Below are positions 1-7,427 of a stretch of DNA of 11,526 bases, piece by piece. A program made the translations under genes and the position numbers. Origin of the DNA: Planctomycetaceae bacterium. GTDB taxonomy: Bacteria; Planctomycetota; Planctomycetia; Pirellulales; UBA1268. How positions within the stretch are numbered: position 1 is the stretch's first letter; the number at the start of each line of letters is the position of its first letter. The notes below the pieces were generated by a model that did not search any database, was not told the origin of the DNA, and was given only the letters and a program-made list of their open reading frames with translations. The stretch covers positions 1-11,526 of the forward strand of contig DONH01000271.1 in assembly GCA_003509235.1 (NCBI GenBank). Direction: 5' to 3'.

Positions 1-16
1 GGTCATACAAAGAATC

Positions 17-3000
17 ATGATTTTATGCTTTGCACTATTTTTTTTCATTCTGACCAATTCACTCAAAGCAGAGCATATCCCTGCTCACGAATTTGACATA
101 ACTGATGGTTTCGAAGCGACTGTATGGGCAACGACTCCACAGCTTTTTAATCCAACAAACTTTGACATTGATGCTGACGGACGTATCTGGGTGACTGAAG
201 CGGTGAACTATCGCAACTTCCGGAACAATGGCCTCGGTCTTACAAATGAAGCTGGTGATCGAATTGTTGTTTTACAAGACACCGATGGTGATGGAAAAGC
301 AGATTCATCTCACACATTTGTCAGAGATATTGATCTTGTTGCACCGCTTGGAATAGCCGTCTTGGGAAATCAGGTCATTGTCTCATGTGCGCCAAACCTC
401 TTGATTTATACCGATGTGGATGGCGACACCTATTTCGATAAGGATGTTGATACGAAGGAAGTCTTTCTGACAGGATTTAGTGGCCTTGACCATGACCATA
501 GCCTACACAGCGTCACTGTCGGACCTGATGGTTATTGGTACTTTAATACTGGCAATGGAGGTCCGCATACGGTCACAGATAAATCTGGTTGGACACTTCG
601 AGCTGGCAGTTCATACGCTGGCGGCAGCCCGCATCTCAAGGAAAATTTTCCGGGACGAAAAAGTGATGATGGGCGGATATGGGTCGGTGGTGTTGCAATG
701 CGAATACGACCCGATGGCACCGGCCTCGAACCAATTGGTCATAACTTTCGGAACGTATACGAGGAGAGCCTGTCCTCTTTTGGTGACGTCTTTCACGCTG
801 ACAACGACGACCCCCCTGCCTGCAGAACCACTTGGTTAATGGAATACGGCAACGCTGGATTCTCTTCCGCAGATGGCTCACGGAAATGGAAACTAGATCA
901 ACGACCAGGGCAGCCAACCAGAATTGCCGAGTGGCGTCAGGAAGATCCGGGCACAATTCCTGCCGGTGATGTGTACGGTTTTGGCGCACCAACTGGCGTT
1001 GTCTTTGGAGAGAATGGATGCTTTGAGAAGATATATCCAGATGGCCTTCTTCTCGTATGCGAGTCTGCACGAGGAGAAGTCTTTCAATACTCGCCAAGAT
1101 CACAAGGAGCGGGGTTCTCCTTGCAGCGCTCTCTATTCATGAAACTACGTTCTGGCAGTATACATTCCGGTATGTTCAGGCCGTCTGATGTTGCTGTCGG
1201 TCCGGATGGTGGCATCTACGTTAGTGACTGGTACGATCCTGGAGTGGGTGGACACAGAATGCAGGATTCCCAAGGAAGTGGGACCATCTATCGGGTGGCA
1301 CCAAAAGATTTTGTTCCGACGATAGATAAACTTGATCTTTCCACTGTTTCCGGGATGATTCGTGCATTAAAAAGTCCCGCTGTCCACGTTCGAGCTCTCG
1401 GACTCCGTTCTCTTCAGGCCCTTGAAGAAGATGCAGCGCGAGAGATAATCGCACTCTCACAATCGGACCAACCCTTCTTCGCTGCCCGTTCTGTGTGGCT
1501 TTTACCAAACTGCGGAAAGAAGGGTTTAAAACGCCTGAATGAATTACTACATCATGAGGATCCACAGATACGTGTTACTGCATTTCGGTCCTTGCGTCGT
1601 GCCATATCTGAACCAGATGCCTCCAATGAAATTCATGACTTTTGGCTGAAAGCCCGAGAGCAAGTATGCAGTGATTCTGCTCCTTCTGTTCGCCGAGAGG
1701 CAGCAATATCTCTTCGTGACGAACCTTTTGAAAGGTGTCGTGAACTACTGAAGAAGCTTGCCGATGGTTTTGATGGCTGGGACCGATGGTATTTGGAAGC
1801 CTTGGGAACAGCATGTGAAGGAAAAGAACAAGAATCATACGAGCTTCTTGTGAGTCATTCGACAGATCCGCTTGCATGGGATCATCGTCTCTCTGGAATA
1901 GCGTGGCGACTGCACCCGGATGTTGCAGTTAGTTCACTCAAAACACGAGCCATGACTAAAACATTACCACTCGGCGATCGAAAAAAAATGATCGATGCCA
2001 TTGCCTTTAATTCAAGCTTCCAAGCAGCTTCAGCAATGCTGGATATTGCCAAAAATGGACCAAAGGACATCCGTGGATATGCCGCTTGGTGGGGACAGCA
2101 TCGCCTGCAAAATGATTGGAAAGACATACAGCTAAGCGAAATATTTCCAAAACTGCCACAGATTAAACAGATTGATCAAAGCACGAGGCTCGACGCATCT
2201 TTTATTCCGCCGGGGCAACCTGTCTATACAAGTAACGGGAAAGCAACAATAAATATCGATATCCGTGGTGCAAAGCGTCTTTATCTTGTCGTTGACTCGA
2301 CCCACAACAAGCCAGAGTCTGCTCTCTGGGTTGCTCCCACAGTGACGACAACGGAATCAACTGTCGACCTAACGCAAATCCCCTGGACAATGGCTTTTTC
2401 TGGAGGAACTCCGGGCGGACCACCAACAAGTCAAACTGAGGTCACAGCACGTCGCAAAAAGAAACCTGCACGACCACCACTGACTGTTTCTCCAGGATTG
2501 ACGCGAGTCGACACTACGAAGCCAGCAATACAAGTAACAGGCCGATCTGTAATTGCATATGACTTAAGTGCTTTCTCTCCACTTCAATTACAAGTCAATT
2601 GCAGGGTCTTGTCGGAAGTATCAGACACCGCAGACCACATATCTTTTTCGATATTCGTTGATCAATCCGACACAGGAAAAGACCTCCTACAAACCAGCAT
2701 ACTTTCAAACGTCAGCGGCAGTTCGTCACTCGGCAGAGCTATATTTCATTCCGAACGTGTAGGATGTGCAAAATGCCATATCGTTGACGGCTATGGTGGT
2801 GAAATAGGTCCTGATTTAACTCAGATCGCTCTCAAGCATTCAAGTGTTGCACTGCAAGAAGATATTCTAAAACCACACGCAGCGATAGCTGCTGGTTTTG
2901 AAACAATGACCGTTCTTACAACCAAAGGCACGGCCACGAGTGGGCTGCAGGTGTCTGCCGGAGATCCCGTTGTACTGAAAGATGCTGTAGGAACAGTCCA

Positions 3001-3136
3001 TACAATTTCTCGAAAGAAGATTGATGAAATATTTCCTGCAACTACCTCTCTAATGCCAGAACTTGCAAATCTGCTCACTGCCGAAGAAGTGTCCTCGATT
3101 ATTTCATTCCTTCAATCTTCAGCCAGTAAAGAATGA
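17..3136 (+). CDS. Secreted PVC-type membrane-bound dehydrogenase with HEAT repeats, NPCBM-like module and C-terminal cytochrome c
   Basis: The 1039-residue protein starts with a signal peptide (hydrophobic residues 2-13, likely cut after LKA near residue 18), which supports this ATG. No in-frame stop lies in the 16 bases upstream, so a longer start cannot be excluded. Residues about 25-430 match the PVC 'putative membrane-bound dehydrogenase' propeller, with repeated DxDxDG-type loops (50-54, 88-96, 132-140) that could bind calcium. Residues about 440-700 are helical and HEAT-like, with pairs such as DPQIRVTAFRSLRR (515-528) and APSVRREAAISL (555-566). Residues about 742-885 resemble an NPCBM carbohydrate-binding module (GAKRLYLVVD, VIAYDLSAF). 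The C-terminus is a monohaem cytochrome c: CAKCH at 917-921, with Met1013 in SLMP as probable distal ligand. By family, it should oxidise a sugar or alcohol and pass electrons to its haem, in the periplasm or outside; the substrate is unknown. The next gene converges on it, so it is not co-transcribed with it. Confidence 0.9.
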   Translation: MILCFALFFFILTNSLKAEHIPAHEFDITDGFEATVWATTPQLFNPTNFDIDADGRIWVTEAVNYRNFRNNGLGLTNEAGDRIVVLQDTDGDGKADSSHTFVRDIDLVAPLGIAVLGNQVIVSCAPNLLIYTDVDGDTYFDKDVDTKEVFLTGFSGLDHDHSLHSVTVGPDGYWYFNTGNGGPHTVTDKSGWTLRAGSSYAGGSPHLKENFPGRKSDDGRIWVGGVAMRIRPDGTGLEPIGHNFRNVYEESLSSFGDVFHADNDDPPACRTTWLMEYGNAGFSSADGSRKWKLDQRPGQPTRIAEWRQEDPGTIPAGDVYGFGAPTGVVFGENGCFEKIYPDGLLLVCESARGEVFQYSPRSQGAGFSLQRSLFMKLRSGSIHSGMFRPSDVAVGPDGGIYVSDWYDPGVGGHRMQDSQGSGTIYRVAPKDFVPTIDKLDLSTVSGMIRALKSPAVHVRALGLRSLQALEEDAAREIIALSQSDQPFFAARSVWLLPNCGKKGLKRLNELLHHEDPQIRVTAFRSLRRAISEPDASNEIHDFWLKAREQVCSDSAPSVRREAAISLRDEPFERCRELLKKLADGFDGWDRWYLEALGTACEGKEQESYELLVSHSTDPLAWDHRLSGIAWRLHPDVAVSSLKTRAMTKTLPLGDRKKMIDAIAFNSSFQAASAMLDIAKNGPKDIRGYAAWWGQHRLQNDWKDIQLSEIFPKLPQIKQIDQSTRLDASFIPPGQPVYTSNGKATINIDIRGAKRLYLVVDSTHNKPESALWVAPTVTTTESTVDLTQIPWTMAFSGGTPGGPPTSQTEVTARRKKKPARPPLTVSPGLTRVDTTKPAIQVTGRSVIAYDLSAFSPLQLQVNCRVLSEVSDTADHISFSIFVDQSDTGKDLLQTSILSNVSGSSSLGRAIFHSERVGCAKCHIVDGYGGEIGPDLTQIALKHSSVALQEDILKPHAAIAAGFETMTVLTTKGTATSGLQVSAGDPVVLKDAVGTVHTISRKKIDEIFPATTSLMPELANLLTAEEVSSIISFLQSSASKE

Positions 3137-3233
3137 ATAATGCGAGCCTCCCTGAAACAACCACTCCTCAGAAAAGGCGACTGATTCCATTTCCGTTTGC
3201 AACGAGAAACGCAAGGAAGCGAACATTATCGGG
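3137..3233. other. Convergent intergenic gap, no clear terminator
   Basis: These 97 bases separate the stop codons of two convergent genes. Only a weak 5-bp hairpin (CGTTT/AAACG around 3194-3211) is visible and no T-run follows it, so I do not call a terminator. Confidence 0.4.
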
Positions 3234-4730
3234 CTAATGGATCAACTCCAAGACATAACCAAGTTCTTTCGATTCAATTTCAGGCAGTTCGATTTCAATA
3301 GCATCTGCCTCTTTTCTCCAGCTGATCTTTTTCTCTGAACCAAGAAGCTTTATGTCTGTGAAGATGTAGTCATTCAGTGATCGAACTGTAGCAGTACCAC
3401 CTTCTGGCCACACCATCCCAATCACATACAGCTTGTCACCTTTTTTCGTAAACCAAAAGTCTTCACTTGTGACATCGAGCTGAAAGCCGTGTTTGCTGCG
3501 GTGCTCGGTCCCCTTGATTGAAATTCCTGCCGGACCTTCATGGGTTATCGCCCATGGTTTTGTTCCGTAGATTGCATCACCATTGACCTTGAGCCATCGC
3601 CCTACTGCCAACAAATTGTCGACAGATTGCTTCGGAATAAGGCCTGACCCATCAGGGCCAACATTAAGCAAAAAATTACCTCCTTTGCTGACATTTTCAA
3701 GAAGCCAAAATAATGTTTCTTGTGGCGACTTCCAATCTTTATCGTACGATTTAAATCCCCATGAATTATTTGTTGTCGCTATGCCTTCCCACGTATTTTC
3801 ACTTGCTTCGTCAGGAATAACATTATCGCCTGGAGTGCCAATGTCACCGAACTCATTCCCAATGCGCTGGCTCACAAGAATCTCCGGATTTGCTTCATAA
3901 ATCGTGGTATAAAACCTGAAACTAAAATCCGGAGGAGTATAAATCGGCGTGTCGAGCCAGACTTCAGAAAGCTTATAATTTGAAACTAATTCTTTCACCT
4001 GAGGCAACGACTTCTGATTGATGTAGTCGCTAAATGTTACAGCAGCAGGATCAAAATCATTTACGAACATGGCTTGCTTTGGCGTCTCGTCATTGCAAAA
4101 ATCTTTCATCCCAGAGTCGCCACCGTCGCGCCAGTCGAGTGCATGGGAATAGTAGACACCAAAAGCAATTCCGCCTCGCTCACACGCTTGCTCAAGTTCA
4201 CGAATAATATCTCTCCTGAACGGCGTTGCTTTCACAACATTAAAGTCGCTCACTTCTGAATCAAATAACGCAAACCCATCGTGGTGCTTTGATGTGATAA
4301 CCATGTATTTCATACCGGCTGCCTTCGCAATCGAAACCCAATCATCTGCATCGAAATTTACTGGGTTGAACGTGTTAACAAGCGTTGCGTACTCTGCTCG
4401 TGGAATTTCTTTTCGTCGCATAATCCATTCGGCCACCTTCGGGCCAGTGCCACCGTCTTCCATCCGCTCCCCTTTCCAAACACCGCCACATTGAGAATAC
4501 AGCCCCCAATGAATGAACATGCCATACTTGTTTTCATTAAACCTATCTCGTCCTCTCTGCTTTGCTGGAGAAGCATTCATCGGCTTCCATAGTTTGTGCA
4601 GCCTAATCATCTCTGGTGAACCAGGGACACCAGATCCGTTTACTCCAGCGGCAGGTGAAGAACATGCCAGATAAACCAGCAAAAGAATCGCTGAGCACCC
4701 ACCCATAACAACAAAAAAATAACGCTTCAT
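3234..4730 (-). CDS. Exported GH29 alpha-L-fucosidase
   Basis: The product (498 residues from the ATG at 4730) is a glycoside hydrolase family 29 enzyme, expected to release terminal alpha-L-fucose by a retaining mechanism. Visible family landmarks are KYGMFIHWGLYS (68-79), the TSKHHDGFALFDS block (146-158) and SEVWLD (255-260), where Asp260 is the likely nucleophile. An SENTWEG...SWGF block (310-326) and the LLNVGPDGSG loop (354-363) complete the barrel; residues about 395-498 form a beta-rich C-terminal domain. A TTG start at 4766 is in frame, but ATG 4730 has AGGGAAG just upstream and gives a better export signal: MKR, then a hydrophobic stretch, then LAC at 21-23. Cys23 might be lipidated, although Tyr at -3 is a poor lipobox. 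The length is normal for the family. The gene is transcribed divergently from the EF-hand gene. GH29 identity is firm; substrate (fucoidan, glycoprotein or other fucoside) is inference. Confidence 0.92.
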   Translation of the reverse strand: MKRYFFVVMGGCSAILLLVYLACSSPAAGVNGSGVPGSPEMIRLHKLWKPMNASPAKQRGRDRFNENKYGMFIHWGLYSQCGGVWKGERMEDGGTGPKVAEWIMRRKEIPRAEYATLVNTFNPVNFDADDWVSIAKAAGMKYMVITSKHHDGFALFDSEVSDFNVVKATPFRRDIIRELEQACERGGIAFGVYYSHALDWRDGGDSGMKDFCNDETPKQAMFVNDFDPAAVTFSDYINQKSLPQVKELVSNYKLSEVWLDTPIYTPPDFSFRFYTTIYEANPEILVSQRIGNEFGDIGTPGDNVIPDEASENTWEGIATTNNSWGFKSYDKDWKSPQETLFWLLENVSKGGNFLLNVGPDGSGLIPKQSVDNLLAVGRWLKVNGDAIYGTKPWAITHEGPAGISIKGTEHRSKHGFQLDVTSEDFWFTKKGDKLYVIGMVWPEGGTATVRSLNDYIFTDIKLLGSEKKISWRKEADAIEIELPEIESKELGYVLELIH

Positions 4731-4813
4731 TACTTCCCTAACTACGTATTTGTGGAACGTCTTCAAAGTAATCGGTTTTTACAAAAACTTTCCCTTATGC
4801 ATACCTGATTTTT

Positions 4814-4835
4814 CAAACTGTTAAAGAGCAGTTTG
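4814..4835. repeat. 7-bp inverted repeat in divergent gap
   Basis: CAAACTG (4814-4820) and CAGTTTG (4829-4835) are perfect complements separated by eight bases. There is no following T-run, so it looks more like a possible operator or leader hairpin than a terminator. It lies 84 bases from the fucosidase start and 111 from the EF-hand start. Short repeats like this also arise by chance. Confidence 0.4.
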
Positions 4836-4934
4836 TTATCCTGAAATTCTTTCCTCACTCTGGTTTACTTGCGTGGCTGCAAGGCAACACTTACACTCCA
4901 AACAACTTGAGGAAATCATAACCCTAATTCTAAC

Positions 4935-4938
4935 GAGG
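4935..4938 (+). promoter_or_regulatory. Ribosome binding site of EF-hand gene
   Basis: GAGG lies seven bases before the ATG at 4946, a standard Shine-Dalgarno position, and fixes this start. Confidence 0.65.
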
Positions 4939-4945
4939 TACGATA

Positions 4946-5245
4946 ATGCGTTCAGTTCGATTCATAGCATGGCTTGCACTTGCAGTCCTCACTGCCCTTG
5001 GTATTGCTGAAACACGCGGCGAAGAAGGCGAAAAAAAACCAGCGAGTGCTGAAAAACAATTTAAACAGCGAGATAAGGATGAGGATGGGTTTCTTTCGCT
5101 TGAAGAATTCAAGAGTGTTATTAAAAAAGAAGAGATGAAGGAACAGGCTGACAAATGGTTTAAAAATCGTGACAAAGATGGCGACGGAAAGCTTTCATTC
5201 GAAGAATTTGAAGCCGGAAGAAATCAAAAGAAAAAAGCTGACTAA
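4946..5245 (+). CDS. Small secreted protein with two EF-hand calcium-binding loops
   Basis: The 99-residue product has an N-terminal export signal (MRSVRF, then hydrophobic residues 8-20, likely cut near residues 21-26). A highly charged Lys/Glu region follows. Two canonical EF-hand loops are visible, DKDEDGFLSLEEF (residues 43-55) and DKDGDGKLSFEEF (75-87), each with Asp at 1, 3 and 5, Gly at 6 and Glu at 12. The second half therefore looks like one paired EF-hand unit with almost nothing else attached. Small secreted EF-hand proteins are common in planctomycetes, and no role is established for this type. Calcium buffering, or calcium-dependent contact with a cell-surface or matrix partner, is possible but only inferred. 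The gene is monocistronic: its own Shine-Dalgarno precedes it and a strong terminator follows 13 bases after the stop. Confidence 0.85.
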   Translation: MRSVRFIAWLALAVLTALGIAETRGEEGEKKPASAEKQFKQRDKDEDGFLSLEEFKSVIKKEEMKEQADKWFKNRDKDGDGKLSFEEFEAGRNQKKKAD

Positions 5246-5256
5246 AAGCAGCAACA

Positions 5257-5298
5257 AGAGAGACCCTCTGCCCTAACAGAACACAGAGGGTCTCTTTT
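5257..5298. terminator. Strong bidirectional intrinsic terminator
   Basis: A perfect 12-bp stem, AGAGACCCTCTG (5259-5270) with CAGAGGGTCTCT (5284-5295), encloses a 13-base loop; further A-T and G-T pairs extend it at the base. A T-run (5295-5298) follows on the plus strand, ending the EF-hand transcript. It also lies just past the convergent desaturase stop, where the minus-strand copy of the stem is followed by a poorer T-tract (CTCTCTTGTT), so it may serve both genes. Confidence 0.88.
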
Positions 5299-5306
5299 AT
5301 ACATTT

Positions 5307-6248
5307 TCATCGCTTCTGCCGTATGTGCCTCGGCGGTCTTACGTCCGATGCAATTCCAAGAAACTCTAAAAGCAAGATGACGTAGTACGTGGCATCGAAT
5401 TCCCACCATTTATGCTGAGTGCTAGCACTCGCTGGATCGTGGTGGTGATTATTATGCCACCCTTCTCCCATTGCTAATATGGCTACCAACCAATTGTTTC
5501 TACTATCTTCTCCCGTCGAGTACGTACGATATCCAAATAGGTGCGTAAGGGAATTCACGCTCCACGTGATATGCCAAACGAGAACGGTTCGTAAAAAGAC
5601 ACCCCAGACTATTAAACTCACAGCAAGTTGAGCGCCTGCCGCCCAGTCATCAGATATCAGGCGACCCAGCAGTAAACCAAAAACCCCAAAGACCATGGTG
5701 TGGGCGATGTATATCCAAAGAACGGCCATTGGGTGTTGTTCAAGCGCACGATAATAAGGATCAACAAGAACATCACGGGCATACTTATCAAGAAAATTAA
5801 GTGATTTGCGGTGCGGAACGTGACGAAAAAGCCAGCCCATGTGTGACCACGCAACACCATCGCGTGGTGAATGAGGATCTGGGTCATCATCGGAATGGCA
5901 GTGATGAAGGCGATGGTTTGCAACCCAGCGAGAGGGCGTATCTTCGAGTGAGCAAACTGCTAGAGTTGCCAATGTACGCTCCAGCCATCGTGGAACTGAC
6001 AGGCTACGGTGACTCAGTAGTCGATGATAGCCAAGATTAATACCAAAGGTACCAAATACTATCGTGCCAAGACCGGCAGTGATAAGCCCAAGCCAACTAA
6101 AGCACCAAGGTAAAATAGCCAGACATGCAAGAAGATGAATCGTCGCAATTGGTACTGCATACTCCCAATGCACACCATACTTTGGGGTTTCGGTCGCTTG
6201 AACAGGCATTAGTAAGAAAGGACTTCTGTTGGGGGCGTCTTCGCCCAT
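5307..6248 (-). CDS. Membrane fatty acid desaturase (acyl-CoA delta-9 type)
   Basis: The 313-residue protein is a di-iron membrane desaturase that would introduce a cis double bond into a saturated fatty acyl chain, adjusting membrane fluidity. All three histidine boxes are present: HRLLSH (75-80), HRLHH (112-116) and HNNHHH (265-270), plus the extra conserved His236 in NSLTHLFG. Two hydrophobic hairpins, about residues 31-72 and 175-225, flank the boxes as expected. The SRWVANHRLHHCHSD and GEGWHNNHH contexts match the stearoyl-CoA desaturase/DesC group rather than the delta-12 enzymes. Electron donor and exact acyl substrate cannot be read from sequence. The start at 6248 lacks a clear Shine-Dalgarno; an internal Met14 (6209) is an alternative that would keep all boxes. 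A striking repeat just upstream may regulate it. Confidence 0.92.
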   Translation of the reverse strand: MGEDAPNRSPFLLMPVQATETPKYGVHWEYAVPIATIHLLACLAILPWCFSWLGLITAGLGTIVFGTFGINLGYHRLLSHRSLSVPRWLERTLATLAVCSLEDTPSRWVANHRLHHCHSDDDPDPHSPRDGVAWSHMGWLFRHVPHRKSLNFLDKYARDVLVDPYYRALEQHPMAVLWIYIAHTMVFGVFGLLLGRLISDDWAAGAQLAVSLIVWGVFLRTVLVWHITWSVNSLTHLFGYRTYSTGEDSRNNWLVAILAMGEGWHNNHHHDPASASTQHKWWEFDATYYVILLLEFLGIASDVRPPRHIRQKR

Positions 6249-6420
6249 ATGTACGTCCGTGAACTACTTAGTATCACTTAGTTCAGCAAAAACTACAAGA
6301 AGCCTGATGACCTTGTGGCAAGGCACTACCGAATGGAACAAAAAACAAGTCACAAATGCTTTTCACGTCACACGTGCTTACAAATAAACTCTGCGAAGAA
6401 GACACTCGAGCCGACACGTC
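6249..6420 (-). promoter_or_regulatory. Desaturase upstream region
   Basis: This 172-base gap lies between the phosphodiesterase stop and the desaturase start, both on the minus strand. It holds the 6261-6284 repeat, a CCTTG/CAAGG hairpin at about 6312-6324 and a CACGT-cac-ACGTG palindrome (6364-6376). None of the hairpins is followed by a convincing T-run on the minus strand, so read-through from the upstream gene is possible. Confidence 0.45.
6261..6284. promoter_or_regulatory. Candidate operator: combined inverted and direct repeat upstream of desaturase
   Basis: Perfect outer arms GAACTA (6261-6266) and TAGTTC (6279-6284) enclose a direct repeat of ACTTAGT (6266-6272 and 6276-6282) with a 10-base period, one helical turn. 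The element ends 13 bases before the desaturase ATG. Such geometry is typical of a dimeric regulator site, but the regulator is unknown and the assignment is inference. Confidence 0.45.
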
Positions 6421-7371
6421 TTACCTTATCCCTACTACTTTACCGTCAAGCTGCCATGCTGGATCAATTGAAACGCCAAGATGGGTAATCGCTATCACAG
6501 GAACATCGACAATGTAGGAAGGCTCTTCGATCACACCTTTTTTGGACTGATTACCGCTGACTATAAGAAAAGTAGTGAATATTTCTGGGACGTTATGGCC
6601 TCCACGGTGCTTCCTACCGCGACCTCCATGATCCGTGGAAATAATAACAAGCCAATTTTCTTCAAGGTATTTCGGACGTGATTGAATTGCTCGTAGAAGG
6701 CTCGCAACATGGGTGTCCACAGTGCGTAGAGCTTGCAGATAGCTCGGCACACTTGGATGAAATCCGTCTTGATGACCTATTTCATCAACCTGACCAAAAT
6801 AGACGAAAACAGCATGAGGATTATGCTGGGTCAAGAAGTTCGCTGCCTGGTTGGCTAAGCTTTCATCCTTCTGTAACAAACTATCTTCGCTTGATGCCAG
6901 ACAGACTTCTCGTACATCTGCATCACGAACAATAAACGTGTCAATCGGCTCCCAATCAACAAATGATCCGGTAATTGCCTTAGGAAAGGCTCGCTTCAAA
7001 TGTACGAAAAAGTGTGGATATTCATCATAGTTTTGCCCACGAAACGTATTGTCATTGACACCATGTTTATCTGCCCAGACTCCCGTAAGAAAACTTGACC
7101 AACCCGGCCCGCTAATGGTTTCATTTTCACGATAGCGTTCACCAAGAATTTTTGTGTTATTTGTGAATGCACCTGCTGAGATAAGTTCGTCAATAGCTGG
7201 AGTATCTGCAATTCGGAGTGCATCAGGTCGAACACCATCTATTCCAATTACCAGAACATGGCCTTCAGGAATATTTGGTTCCGAACCGAGGCATCCGCAC
7301 CGGTTGTGCAGATAGATTACATTCCAAAAAACCAGAATAATTCCGGTAGTTCTGACATATGAATTCACCAT
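6421..7371 (-). CDS. Alkaline-phosphatase-superfamily phosphodiesterase/pyrophosphatase-like protein
   Basis: The 316-residue protein belongs to the type I phosphodiesterase/nucleotide pyrophosphatase branch of the alkaline phosphatase superfamily, whose members use two metal ions to hydrolyse phosphate esters. Metal-site motifs in order are VIGIDGVRPD (Asp45), VDEIGH (Asp196, His200), STDHGG (Asp247, His248) and a late His (255 or 259). The nucleophile block reads SGPGWSSFLTG (87-97); aligning its LTG with the usual TG places Ser87 where most NPP enzymes carry Thr. A hydrophobic N-terminal stretch (about 9-21) suggests export or membrane anchoring; cysteines follow at 25 and 27 but there is no proper lipobox. 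GGGGGA about seven bases upstream of the ATG supports this start. It lies 56 bases downstream of the SASA esterase gene, so the two could share a transcript. The substrate is unknown and a phosphoglycerol-transferase-like role is not excluded. Confidence 0.82.
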   Translation of the reverse strand: MVNSYVRTTGIILVFWNVIYLHNRCGCLGSEPNIPEGHVLVIGIDGVRPDALRIADTPAIDELISAGAFTNNTKILGERYRENETISGPGWSSFLTGVWADKHGVNDNTFRGQNYDEYPHFFVHLKRAFPKAITGSFVDWEPIDTFIVRDADVREVCLASSEDSLLQKDESLANQAANFLTQHNPHAVFVYFGQVDEIGHQDGFHPSVPSYLQALRTVDTHVASLLRAIQSRPKYLEENWLVIISTDHGGRGRKHRGGHNVPEIFTTFLIVSGNQSKKGVIEEPSYIVDVPVIAITHLGVSIDPAWQLDGKVVGIR

Positions 7372-7427
7372 CCCTAGTCCCCCTACCCATTTTTGATCGT
7401 ACCTAATGGCAAGCCTGGTATGCCTAA

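Larger units (their letters stand above)
4731..4945. promoter_or_regulatory. Divergent promoter region between fucosidase and EF-hand gene
   Basis: This 215-base gap must hold the promoters for both divergent genes. It contains two inverted repeats: GTTTTT-ac-AAAAAC at 4775-4788 and CAAACTG-8 nt-CAGTTTG at 4814-4835. A smaller CTTGC/GCAAG pair lies at 4868-4883. I could not assign -35/-10 boxes with confidence on either strand. Confidence 0.5.

Noticed and set aside
636..1103. 155-codon minus-strand open frame inside the dehydrogenase gene
   Set aside because: It lies fully antisense to a well-supported gene, has no recognisable domain and has His/Arg/Gln-rich composition typical of a shadow frame.
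4731..4766. Upstream TTG start adding 12 residues to the fucosidase
   Set aside because: The extension places charged and polar residues before an already good signal peptide, and the ATG at 4730 has an AGGGAAG upstream.
6312..6324. CCTTG/CAAGG hairpin as terminator of the phosphodiesterase gene
   Set aside because: The stem is only five pairs and no T-run follows it on the minus strand.
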